A DNA stretch of 64,000 bases from Knufia peltigerae. Taxonomy: Eukaryota; Ascomycota; Eurotiomycetes; Chaetothyriales; Trichomeriaceae. Both the position numbers and the translations under genes were made by a program. The stretch is taken from NCBI GenBank assembly GCA_030247855.1, contig JAPDRN010000028.1, positions 1-64,000 on the forward strand, read 5' to 3'. Below the pieces are notes generated by a model, which saw nothing but the letters and a program-made list of their open reading frames with translations, was not told the DNA's origin and ran no database searches. Every line of letters starts with the position of its first letter. Positions within the stretch are counted from its first letter, which is position 1. Below are positions 12,020 to 22,200 of the stretch, piece by piece.

Positions 12020-13633
12020 ATGACTCACTCCTCAGGTGGGATGCCGTACATCAAGAGCGAGCCCGATGATTTCGGCAACAACCCCAATCAGTTCATGTCT
12101 TCTTCCAACTTCAATACCTCTCAGGGTTTCAACAACCAATTCAATGTTCAGGACAATGGAAGCATAAATCCGTCCGAACTGTCCAACTTCGGCGGCATGC
12201 AGTACAACTTTGGCGGCAACATGTCGTCGAGTTTCAACATGGGCAATTCAGGTTACGATGACAGCGAATTGCTGGAAAGTCTAGACTTCTCTCATAATGG
12301 TCAAGGCATGTTGGATGACTTCACAACCCTCAACCAGTCGAGCAACAATAACAGAGGTTCAGGTGCCATACCCATGAGCCAACAAAACCAGATGTCCAAC
12401 GTGTACTCGAGTACGCCGGATGGACCACCCATTCAGAGCCCCTTTCTGGGAACGTTCGACTACAATCAATTTCGACCTATGGGTTCGTTGCCACAGCACA
12501 TGTCACCTCTCCAGGGTGGCCAGTTCGGTAAACGTCCAAGCATACAATCAGCGAACCGCAAATCCTCCTCGGACCAGAGATCGCCATTGACTCCACGAGC
12601 GGCCGCCATGGCAGGACTTCACATTGGCACTCCAGAGTCCGGAAATCTTGCCAATAGTCGACCAATTAGAGCCCCCAATCTACACAGCCGCCACTCTAAG
12701 ACTCTTTCTGGCCAGTATGATAGCACTCCCGGAAGTCTTCACTCGTACCTGGACTCCCCTTTGTCATCACCGGGCACTGGCATGCATCATGCTGGCATCT
12801 CAGAAACCATTGGCTCTGGACAACATGCGTCCTTGCCTGCCAAGGTTGAAAATGGCATGACAAGTGCAGAAACCATAGAAGCCAAGAAGCGCCGGAGACG
12901 AGCTTCGCATAACGCCGTGGAACGAAGACGTCGAGACAACATCAACGAACGGATACAAGACCTATCGCATTTGGTACCACAGCATCGACTCGATGACGAC
13001 AAGGTCAAGAAACAATTGCAAACCAGCGGTCCGTTGTCACCGACGATGGGTGCTACTAGCATGAGCCCTCCCAATGCTAACAACGCGGCAACCTCATTGC
13101 TTGCAGGTGCCTCGGGTCGGCGCGCTGCTAGTACTGCGGGTAACATTACCATTGGGCTGCCCATTGAAGACAAGGAAAAGGGTCCCAACAAAGGTGATAT
13201 TCTCAACGGCTCAGTCAGCTGGACACGAGACCTAATGTGGGCACTGCATCTGAAATATCAGCAGGAAGATGAGTTAGCATCATACATCACCCAGTTGGGT
13301 GGTCAGTGGCCATTTCAGATTACAGACGACGAGAAACGGATGCGCTCTGAGGTCCTGGATGCCATGGAGAAGAACGATTCAAGTACGTTTTCATACTCTA
13401 GGACAGACGGAAGCGGTCTCCGTGTGCCTCGCCACACCAATCTTGCTGGAGACAAGGCTCAAGGCAACTCCAGTATGAGCCCCCAAAGTAACTTCGAACT
13501 CAGCCCAGGCTTCCACAGCGGCGGTAGTGGCACGGGAAGTGGCAGCAACCCTGGGCAACCACAGTACTGGCACAGTGCCGGTCATGGAGGAATCAGCTTC
13601 AAGGAAGAGGACGAATTCATGGAGATGAACTGA
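12020..13633 (+). CDS. bHLH transcription factor with long loop
   Basis: Single exon, 537 residues. The first 280 residues are a low-complexity Asn/Gln/Ser/Gly-rich region, starting with an MPYIKSEPDD stretch typical of fungal activators. The basic region begins near residue 289 (KKRRRRASHNAVERRRRDN). It has the His-Glu-Arg triad that in bHLH proteins reads E-box DNA (CANNTG, class B). Helix 1 runs to about residue 320. An unusually long, Ser/Ala-rich loop of about 65 residues precedes helix 2 (NKGDILNGSVSWTRDLMWAL), which continues as a heptad-like helix. The C-terminus is Ser/Gly-rich and ends in an acidic EEDEFMEMN. Nuclear localisation follows from the basic block. Target genes cannot be read from the sequence. 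Confidence 0.9.
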   Translation: MTHSSGGMPYIKSEPDDFGNNPNQFMSSSNFNTSQGFNNQFNVQDNGSINPSELSNFGGMQYNFGGNMSSSFNMGNSGYDDSELLESLDFSHNGQGMLDDFTTLNQSSNNNRGSGAIPMSQQNQMSNVYSSTPDGPPIQSPFLGTFDYNQFRPMGSLPQHMSPLQGGQFGKRPSIQSANRKSSSDQRSPLTPRAAAMAGLHIGTPESGNLANSRPIRAPNLHSRHSKTLSGQYDSTPGSLHSYLDSPLSSPGTGMHHAGISETIGSGQHASLPAKVENGMTSAETIEAKKRRRRASHNAVERRRRDNINERIQDLSHLVPQHRLDDDKVKKQLQTSGPLSPTMGATSMSPPNANNAATSLLAGASGRRAASTAGNITIGLPIEDKEKGPNKGDILNGSVSWTRDLMWALHLKYQQEDELASYITQLGGQWPFQITDDEKRMRSEVLDAMEKNDSSTFSYSRTDGSGLRVPRHTNLAGDKAQGNSSMSPQSNFELSPGFHSGGSGTGSGSNPGQPQYWHSAGHGGISFKEEDEFMEMN

Positions 13634-14683
13634 TTATGTGGTGAATCCGATGGTGTATACAGCATTTGCAGCAAACGTGACGTGGATTGAGATGAAGTGT
13701 CACAGCTTAACAGACCGCAGTTGGTCATGATGGCATTAATTCGAGACGGTAGATGTGGGTGGAGTGCTGTCTTGAGTCGAGTTGACTGTCTCTCGTTTTG
13801 TCTTGTTTCGTTGGCGCTGGGAATGGTTTATTTGATTGTATTGACGGTTGCTCGGGCATATAAGTTTTGATACCCCTTCCCTTTTGGAACATCTCATCTT
13901 TTTTTTTCTTTCTTGTCCTTGCAGGATTGACTGCGGTACGGCATAGGGGCTTGTATTGTAGTAGAGGAGGTAATAGCATCGAAAGGGATTTCCATGCATT
14001 TGCGATTCGAATTACAGACATGCCCAGCCAGTGTCTAGGTCCTGTATCATTGGGAAATACAGAGGATCTTGCTAGCTGACTATCCGAAGTCTGCTGCTTG
14101 ATCCTGTAGTCCGTACGGTCATCTGGAGACCCCTCTGGGAAGGGGAAATTGTGATTACCTCCCTCCCTTAGGTCTCTATCGGTACTCCGTACCAACGGAG
14201 TATCGGTAGCTGTAGTTGCTCGGATCCATAACCGAAATGCAGCAGGGCTTCTCCAAGTTTCTCCATATGGTGTAGAGAAATACTGGGTAGGTGCCCGACT
14301 CAACCCGCATAGTGTTCCCCCTTTGGAGGCTGGTGCCGCCATTTATCCGTCCATCACCACACAAGCTGCGCCGGAGCGGGAGCCGATATCGTCCCTCCTG
14401 CGCCCTGCTACTCGCTTTCAGAACAAATAATTTCTTCCATATCCATTAATACCCGACATTATTGCTGGTTACCTTTGTAGTAGCAAATCGACCAGATTCA
14501 TCTCACACCTTTTGCGCACAGTAGCGAGGATAAAGCAAGGCTTTCTTCTGGCTCACTCTCTCCACTCCTTTCTTCGGTGTCCGTTCGTCCTTGGTCGCTC
14601 GTTCACACACACGACTCAACCACCTCCTGGTCAGCCATCGGATAAAGCACATACCAAAAACAAAAAACAAAAAAGAAGTCAAG
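13634..14683. other. Intergenic, bHLH 3' flank and carrier promoter
   Basis: No gene seen. The long minus-strand open frame at about 13,725-14,342 is low-complexity and unrelated to anything I recognise. The 3' part is C/T-rich and then purine-rich just before the carrier ATG, as in a fungal promoter and 5' UTR. An inverted TACTCCGT element lies at 14,183-14,202. Confidence 0.5.
14183..14202. repeat. Inverted TACTCCGT / ACGGAGTA pair
   Basis: Arms at 14183-14190 and 14195-14202 are perfectly complementary over 8 bp with a 4-nt spacer. The DNA could form a small hairpin or a double dyad site. It lies about 480 bp upstream of the mitochondrial carrier and belongs to the dispersed TACTCCGTA family described in the findings. 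Confidence 0.7.
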
Positions 14684-15964
14684 ATGACGGAGAAGCCGCT
14701 TCCTTTCGTCTACCAGTTCGCTGCTGGCGCTGTCGCCGGTGTGTCTGAAGTATGTTATCCCCCGGTCGCGCTACAACTGGGACCGCAACTCCCATGCCAG
14801 GTCGCGGTTGGTTGCTAACCTGTGTCTTGTAGATTTTGATAATGTGAGCCAACATAGCTGTGCATGAACCTTTCGCACATCCATTCTCATCCTGCCCCTG
14901 CGCGCGACTCAACGAAAAACCCCCTGCGCGAATAAACAACGAATGAGCCGTGAAGCTGACAAGTGTGAATGTCTCTAGGTATCCGCTGGATGTGATCAAG
15001 ACGAGAGTGTTAGTATACCCTGGTTGTTCCTTACTTTGGCTACTCCCCTCACGGGCGTCGAGTTATATCTCTCGCCCCAAGTTGGCACTTTCTGGATGAT
15101 CAATCTTGGTAGAATCGCGTCAAGAAGCCACTACTGACAATGTGGTTCTTACACAGACAACTGCAGGGAAAGCCAATTCCAGGACAAGATTACTACACTG
15201 GCATGGCCGACTGCTTCAAGAAGATTGTCAAAAACGAGGGTCCTTCGAGACTGTACCGTGGCATTGCGGCCCCGATCATGATGGAGGCGCCCAAGCGTGC
15301 CACCAAGTTCGCCGCCAACGACTCCTGGGGTGTCTTCTACCGTCGTCTTTTCGGTGTCGAGAAGCCGACGCAACCTCTCGCCATCCTGACCGGTGCCACC
15401 GCGGGTGCCACCGAGTCCTTCGTCGTCGTCCCCTTTGAACTCGTCAAGATCAGACTCCAGGACCGCTCGTCTGCGGGCAAGTACAACGGCATCGTGGACT
15501 GTGTGGTCAAGACCGTCAAGGCAGAGGGCCCGCTCGCCATGTACAACGGCCTGGAGAGCACGCTGTGGCGCCACATCCTCTGGAACGCCGGTTATTTCGG
15601 CTGCATCTTCCAGGTCAAGGCGCTGATGCCAAAGGTCGACCCGAAGAAGGAAAAGGGCAGGGCCATGTTCACCGATTTCACGTCGGGCGCGATCGGAGGA
15701 ACCGTCGGGACGATACTGAACACGCCCATGGACGTGGTCAAGAGCAGGATCCAGAACAGCCCCAAGGTCGCCGGCAGCGCGCCCAAGTACAACTGGGCCT
15801 GGCCCGGATTGGGGACGATCATGAAGGAGGAAGGCTTCGCCGCCCTGTACAAGGGTTTCCTGCCAAAGGTGCTGAGACTGGGACCTGGCGGTGGTGTGTT
15901 GCTCGTGGTGTACACCGGCGTCATTGACTGGTTCCGCAAGATGGGCGCACAACCTGTCGCTTAG
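14684..15964 (+). CDS. ODC1: Mitochondrial 2-oxodicarboxylate carrier
   Basis: Inner-membrane carrier exchanging 2-oxoadipate and 2-oxoglutarate, used in lysine metabolism. Four exons: 14684-14749, 14833-14843, 14979-15008 and 15157-15964, giving 304 residues. Exon 2 is an 11-nt microexon and exon 3 is 30 nt; together they rebuild the first carrier signature (MYPLDVIKTRV). The three mitochondrial-carrier repeats each show Px[DE]xx[KR]: YPLDVIKTR, VPFELVKIR and TPMDVVKSR. Other family marks are GQDYYTGMADCFKKIVKNEG and the final KGFLPKVLRLGPGGG. Length matches yeast Odc1/Odc2. Codon use in the last exon is strongly GC3-biased, suggesting high expression. The assignment to oxodicarboxylate rather than another carboxylate rests on overall similarity. 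Confidence 0.9.
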
Positions 15965-16976
15965 AGAAATGGACTTGCAAAGGAAAAAAAAATTTAAGAA
16001 CGAAAAGAAGAAAGGTACAAATGCTTGCAAACACACAAAATTCCACGGTGTAAATGTCTCACAGCAATGGCGACTCAGCGCGGCAGTTCTAGGTCCAAGG
16101 CGTACGTGTTTATATGGTTGGTAGAAACCGTCAAGCTGTCGAGTGGTCACATCAGAACATGGTCATAGTGAGGCTGACTCTGCGAAACGGGTCGGGAAAG
16201 GGCAAAGTTCTTGTCCTCGCGACGATGTCCTTGACAATCCGAATCCTCTTGATGGCTGACGTTGGGAATTACTGGTTGGATTTTGTTCTCGTGTGTCTTT
16301 CTTTCTAGCATCCTGTACGACCATCTGGGGCGGGAGCAAGAGGAAGCAAAAGGGAAATAGACACTTTGATAGACACCCCACCCGACGTTATGCCTTGCTA
16401 GCGGCCAATCGGACGGGCAAAGAAGACTGAGCTTGATCTCGCAAATACTAAACGACAGCCTTGGATGTTTCTTCAGACTCTGATTCAACTGCTAGTACGG
16501 GGAAGCTAGGACGACATAGACAATGGATAGGTACTTGGTGAGAAACGGACAGTCGATATGCACGGAACTCATGTTTATTTTCTCATTTGATTGTTTTTGA
16601 CGTTGTTTTCATACATACAGAGTGTCCAAAGGTCGCCATTGTCGACGGATCAATTTCGAGGTTGCTCGACTTATTCCAGGCATGGTGTTCAACGCCCGTC
16701 CAATTCCTGCACTCCCTTGAAATCCGACCTCCTTGACACGTGTGATACTCTGTGCAGAGGACCAATGGTGATACCCAACAGCTTAGTTGTTTACAACATC
16801 ATCCTTACGAACCCGTATTCGTGCGAGCGTCATTTGCCAAATCTCCTTGCCTCTTGAATCATACACGTGAATGATGTCTGACGCAGTAACTAATACATAA
16901 TTCCTTCTCAGGTGAAAATGTGAACGACAAAAAAAACCGACAAACTCTCAGTCCCCTGACGAATACAACACAGAGA
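15965..16976. other. Intergenic between convergent genes
   Basis: 1.0 kb between the convergent carrier and sirtuin genes, so it should hold two 3' UTRs. No open frame with recognisable content; A-rich runs just after 15,980 may serve 3'-end formation. Confidence 0.5.
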
Positions 16977-18566
16977 TCATCTCGCTCTTCGGACATACCA
17001 CCTCGACCTCTGGCCCAGTTCAAGCTCAATCTTCACCTTGGACGGTGGAAGTGGCGGCTTGAGTATCAGTTGGTCTGCTTTGCCACTCTGCTCGTCCGAC
17101 TTTGTTGTCGAAGTCGACGTGGCTGAAAGAGAAGGCTGACTCGACTTCGTCTGACTCTCGGAACTTTCCACCAATGCCTTTTGACCAGAGTCAAGGTCGA
17201 CAGCGGTGACCACTTCATCGTTGACCTTGATGAGTGGCTTATCAACTGTAGGGGTTGGTACCTCGGACGCGTGCTCCGGTTTGCTACGAATCTGCAAACC
17301 CTCTTCGACTTTGTCTGGGTTCGAACCTCTCTGCTCCGTCTCCGTCCGAGGTGTCTTGATCTTGGTAGAGGGAATTTGAACATTCTTCACGGCTTGAGGA
17401 CTCCATAATCGCTTTTCCAAAGCCGCCGTCCACCCGGCCCGTCGGGCAATTTCCCCAATGATCAAGTCACATTCGCCCAAGAGTTCGATATCAACCTTGA
17501 CACCTTCTCGTTGGCACCGGTCCTTGCTGATCCAGATCTGTGGTACATTGGGTGGTATGGCAAGGAGCATTTCGTTTACCGGAGCGACTTTTAGGGATGT
17601 GCCGATGATAACGAGCAGGTCCACTTTCGTCTTATCGATGTTCAGCCTGGGAGCGTAAGACTGCGATATGTGTTCCCCGAAAAAAGTCATGTCTGGCTTG
17701 AGTAAACCCTTGGGAAAAGGTCTCCGACTCTCTTCCATGTCAGAGTCAGAATCTTCAAGTTCGTCTCGTTTTCTTTTTCTTTTCCCGCTTCGCCCTCTTT
17801 GCTTCGTCGCCTTTTTATCAACGTCAAGTGAACATTTACAAAAAGGAATGTTGCCTTGGCGTACAACGGCCATGTATTTTCTGGCCGATATCGCCTTCCC
17901 ACAACTCATACACGACGCGGTGGACAACGTCCCGTGACATTGGATGAGTTTGTCTCTCGTCACACCAGCTGCTGTCTCCAAGCCGTCAATGTTTTGAGTG
18001 TAATTGGTGAGAAGCTTTCCTTTAGCTTGAAGCAAGGCGAGAAAGGCGTGGGTCGCACTGTACTTGGGAACCAAAGGAGCCTCAGATGAAGCGCTGTCTT
18101 TGTCGGCCCCATTGGCTGGTACGAGGCCTTGCATTCTAGGGAAGACCTTTGCAGCCTGTTTAAAGAACTCGCCTGGATCCGTCTTGAAGTTGTCAATGTG
18201 AAACAATTCTTGGGGGTCGTCATACTTCGAGTCCACCAGTAAATTGTAGACGCCATTCGTCGAGCGGAAGTCCGGAACCCCTAGAGAGGTCGAGATTCCT
18301 GCCCCACTCAGAACAATAATGTTCCTGGAGCGTCTGAAAAGTTGAACAGCATGGTCGAAAGTGTAATATTCGTTTAAACGAGGGCGGATCTGCGGAATGT
18401 TCTTCACGGGCGACGACAATCGTCGAGGTGGTAGCGATGATGCCCTCTCCGCGCTCAATTCGAGTAGTCGCATTAATTTATTCGGCGAAGGCCTTGAGGC
18501 TGAAACACTAGAGTCCGCATCGGAGTCTTGGTGTCGAGCAGGCGAATGTGGTGCTGAATGTGACAT
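16977..18566 (-). CDS. Class I sirtuin, NAD-dependent protein deacetylase
   Basis: Removes acetyl groups from lysine using NAD+. Single exon, 529 residues; the ATG at 18566 is the first in frame. The Rossmann core shows GAGISTSLGVPDFRS (GAGIS at 88-92), the NAD-binding TQNIDGLE, and the catalytic His in QCHG (His 211). The motif DDPQELFHIDNF and the wording of these blocks match the Sir2/Hst1/SIRT1 branch better than Hst3/Hst4. The zinc site reads CxxC (219, 222), then CxC (243, 245) instead of the usual CxxC. A Lys/Arg block followed by an acidic DSDSDMEE patch is inserted straight after it (about 250-282) and looks like a nuclear localisation signal. The last 150 residues are low-complexity. 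A nuclear chromatin role is inferred. It is divergent with DNA2. Confidence 0.9.
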   Translation of the reverse strand: MSHSAPHSPARHQDSDADSSVSASRPSPNKLMRLLELSAERASSLPPRRLSSPVKNIPQIRPRLNEYYTFDHAVQLFRRSRNIIVLSGAGISTSLGVPDFRSTNGVYNLLVDSKYDDPQELFHIDNFKTDPGEFFKQAAKVFPRMQGLVPANGADKDSASSEAPLVPKYSATHAFLALLQAKGKLLTNYTQNIDGLETAAGVTRDKLIQCHGTLSTASCMSCGKAISARKYMAVVRQGNIPFCKCSLDVDKKATKQRGRSGKRKRKRDELEDSDSDMEESRRPFPKGLLKPDMTFFGEHISQSYAPRLNIDKTKVDLLVIIGTSLKVAPVNEMLLAIPPNVPQIWISKDRCQREGVKVDIELLGECDLIIGEIARRAGWTAALEKRLWSPQAVKNVQIPSTKIKTPRTETEQRGSNPDKVEEGLQIRSKPEHASEVPTPTVDKPLIKVNDEVVTAVDLDSGQKALVESSESQTKSSQPSLSATSTSTTKSDEQSGKADQLILKPPLPPSKVKIELELGQRSRWYVRRAR

Positions 18567-19204
18567 GGTGATACTTGAAAGTGCTGGTCTTGTGACCAGG
18601 AGGTCTGGTGCGTTTAGTCGAGTAAAGGGAGTCGTGATGTCGTACAAAGCTCTTTAGGATACAGGTTGAGATAGATGGATTGATTCATCATATCAAAGGT
18701 TTAACGACTCGGCACGGTAAACTCGGATCTCGTGTTTGCCAACCCTGACCTCCGTGGTATGATGTCGAGGACGCGGTGCGAGGCCAAGTCATATCCAGGG
18801 ATTGGGCGAGCGTTCGAGTCAGAGTGATCTTAATATGGACCGTAGGAGAAAGAGTGTTTGTGTCAACTCAAGGCAATCTCTTGTGATCTCCTTTGCCCGT
18901 TCGTGCTGTGTTGCGCCTGAAGTGTTGGAGGCTGTGCAATTGCGATCCTTCGATTCTTGTGTTCTGTAAAAAACGAGCTGACGAGTCCGAGGCTGTAAGT
19001 GCCCAATGACATCATTCCTGTGAAAGTCCCGTGACCGCGTCTGCACAGCGCGTTCTGTCGCGTCGCTCTTTCTTAACCGCGTCGAGTCTTTTCATTGACC
19101 ACAAACATTGAGTATTGTTTTGGATCTGAATTCTTGCTGCAACGACTCACCATTTCCTTTCCTTAGTTTGGCCATGCCTTGTCGACAACGTTTGCCCTGG
19201 AATT
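18567..19204. promoter_or_regulatory. Divergent promoter region, sirtuin / DNA2
   Basis: 638 bp shared by two genome-maintenance genes transcribed away from each other. The DNA2-proximal part carries four CGCGT cores in 47 bp (separate entry). No TATA box is evident. Confidence 0.55.
19036..19082. promoter_or_regulatory. Cluster of four CGCGT cores (MCB-like)
   Basis: CGCGT occurs at 19036-19040, 19049-19053, 19059-19063 and 19078-19082, about 125-170 bp upstream of the DNA2 ATG and all in the same orientation. ACGCG (the reverse complement) is the core bound by the yeast G1/S factor MBF. None of the four is a full ACGCGT. Binding is inferred, not shown. Confidence 0.45.
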
Positions 19205-22200
19205 ATGCCCTCCGCGCCCCTCACCTCCTCGTCTCAATCGCCAAAGAAGGGCAAGGCGCATGCGTACAATAACAAGTTGACTGCGATACAAGAAGACAAG
19301 GAAAACCAGACATCCCAACAACAAAACCCTATAGATGGATGCAGTGAAGATGAACACAACTTTGACTCCTGCACTCCCGAACGAAAGATTCCTCATACAC
19401 CAGCCGTACGCATCCCGTTTGAAGATCTCATCGCAAACACTGAAGATGCTTTCAACTGTGCTCCGCCACTAGCAACACCAAGAGATCATGTGCTGTGGGA
19501 TCCGCATAGCTCAGACTTATCAGGAGCTGCGGCTGGAACGCAAAGAAGTAGGAAGCGTGCACATAGCTCATCACCGGCGTCCTCACAACACGTTTCAGCA
19601 CAGAAAGATGCTTTAAACCTCGATACTTTGAATAAATCCCTACGAACTCCAAACAATGACCCCACCCAAGATCTCTGGAACAGATACACCGTTGCAAATG
19701 CCCCGAAGAATAATCAAGATGGGCAGGCAACGGCGAATTATGGTCACCTAATCCCCTCGTCGCCGCAAACTCCTAGCACGACTAGTAAAGATGGCAGCCT
19801 TCGCCGAACACACAGCTGCGGAGTAGAATGGCCCACATCTAAAGCAAAGCGCCGGAGGATTGAGTCCAACATCAATCACGGCCGCACAAAACAGCTGTTT
19901 GCTGCGTCTCGACAAGATATCCTCCGTCGCGACCTGTCCAATAACACTCGTGTTGGCCTACTCTTGGAGAAGATACAGGAAAGTTTGACTAAGAAACCTG
20001 TCCCGACTGAGGAGAGTCCTTCAAGTTCTTCCCCTCTGCCAGATCTGGCGAGACGTTCGCAGGCTTTAGTATCGCCAACACGACCCCAAAGCCAAGGCTG
20101 GGCATCGCGAGGTGGACAAAACGTAGCCGATCATGTATTTGCCCAAGCGTCCAGTCCGAAGTCCCAGGGAAATGCTCAGAAGGACAAGTCTTTCAGTTCT
20201 GAATTTGAAGATGATGGCATTGATCTCGAGGCTTTCGAAAATTTGGAGCATGCACTCGAGCACGAGGCAGAGATGGAAACTTACAATGCAAGGAACGAGC
20301 GTCGCACTGGCCCTTCGAATGCGGCCGAACAAATGCATGAAGCTGGCGCGACGTCGAAAGAGTTAGCAGATGAAACCAATATGAATGAGGCTCCCGAGGA
20401 GTTTGACGACGAGTTTTACGATGACGACGAAGACATCATGGACGAAATGATCGGTCTGGCCGCTCAATATGACTCGCAGAGCAAGTCTCCGACTGAGAAA
20501 AAAACAAACAAGGTACATTTTACAGCTGTTCAGCCTAAACGCTTGGAAACACTTGATGAATTTGACGACGCTTTCGATGATGACGATGATGACTTATGGA
20601 ACGTCATCGCTAACGCGACTTCGCTTACCGGGGGAGGAAGCAAACCGGCTGGCTCGGTGGGTTCAGGACTTGACCTAATTTGATGAAAAATGCTGATAGA
20701 GTATATAGAGCATTGTGGATAACAGAGCCATCAAACGTTACCTTGTCATCGACGTGTTTGAGAGTATGTACGAGTACAAGCCAGGACGTAAGCGACCAGA
20801 AAAAGTGTGCCCACCTGCTCTTCGCTACTTATCCATTTCTGACACGTTACAGATGCTCTCCGTCAAGGATGAAAAGACTGGTATGCTCTACATCGTCTAC
20901 CTCCGCGAGTCCTGGTATGATACTCGTTGCAACAAAGGCTCATATGTCCACATCATTGGGAACTTTGATCGCACCGGGCAGTGCGTCGTCAATGACGCCG
21001 AAAATATGATAATCCTCCATCCTGATCATCTCATCTCTTCAACTGTGGTAGGTGATTCTTTCACTTGCACGCGAAGAGCAGTGCTGCAAGACAGAGTCAA
21101 AGCCACCGGGGCAGCTACTCAACCACAAGTCTATGGTCATATCTTGCACGAAGTCTTTGGACAAGCGCTGTGTATCAACACTTGGGACGTCGATACAATC
21201 AGAGCTATCATCGCCAAAATCTTGCCAAACTATCTCGAGTCGCTCTATGAGATCAATGTCCAGATGCAAGATGCTGCTGAATATCTACTTGGGAAAGCAC
21301 CTGAGCTAATGGCCTGGGCAAGTGTCTTTGTGGGTGATACTTTATCCCCAGATGCTGTGGCTCGTGACCGCCATGGCTTGCTCGTTCCGACCACAATCAA
21401 CAAGCTGCTAGAACTCGAGGAACACATCTGGTCTCCCATGTACGGGCTTAAAGGTAACATAGATGCGACAGTGCAAGCACAGATGAAGCTGCCAGAAGAC
21501 TCCGCGCCAAGAACCCTGCTGGTTCCCTTTGAGCTTAAGACAGGCAAGAGAGACAACGTTGAACAACATCGAGTGCAAACGGCTTTATACACTCTGCTCC
21601 TGTCTGACAGATACGACATCAACGTTACATGTGGTATCCTGTATTATTTAGAATCATCAAAGACATTCCGCGTGGAGGGCGTCAGAAATGAGCTTCGGCA
21701 TATGATCATTGAGCGGAATGAACTTTCTTGTTATGTTCACGACAAGTTGGCATTGCCGCCAATGATCAAAAAGGAGCATCTCTGCAAGAACTGCTATTCC
21801 AAACCTGCTTGCTTCATTTATCACAAGCTTTCAGAAGGCGGCGACGGTGTTTCCAGCGGGCTAGGGGACATATTCAATGAGGTGGTTGACCATCTTAGCC
21901 CAGCTCATCAGACCTTTTTCAGAAAGTGGGACGATTTGCTCACACGAGAAGAACGCGACAGTATGAAGTTTCGAAGGGAATTATGGACGATGCTGAGCTC
22001 CGAACGCGAGGCTGTCGGCAGATGCTTCTCTGAAGTTATGATACAACCAGGTTCCGCTTTTGAAAATCCCGGGAGCTCGAAGATCAACAGATTTGAGTAC
22101 ACCTTTGTGAAGCACAAACCTCGCCCTGGATATTCGTTCACGGAATCTCAAATCACCACAGGGGATCCTATCGTGATATCCGACGAGAACGGTCACTTCA

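Noticed and set aside
15149..16150. 333-codon open frame antisense to the carrier gene
   Set aside because: It mirrors the GC3-biased codons of the sense exon and has no recognisable domain; a shadow.
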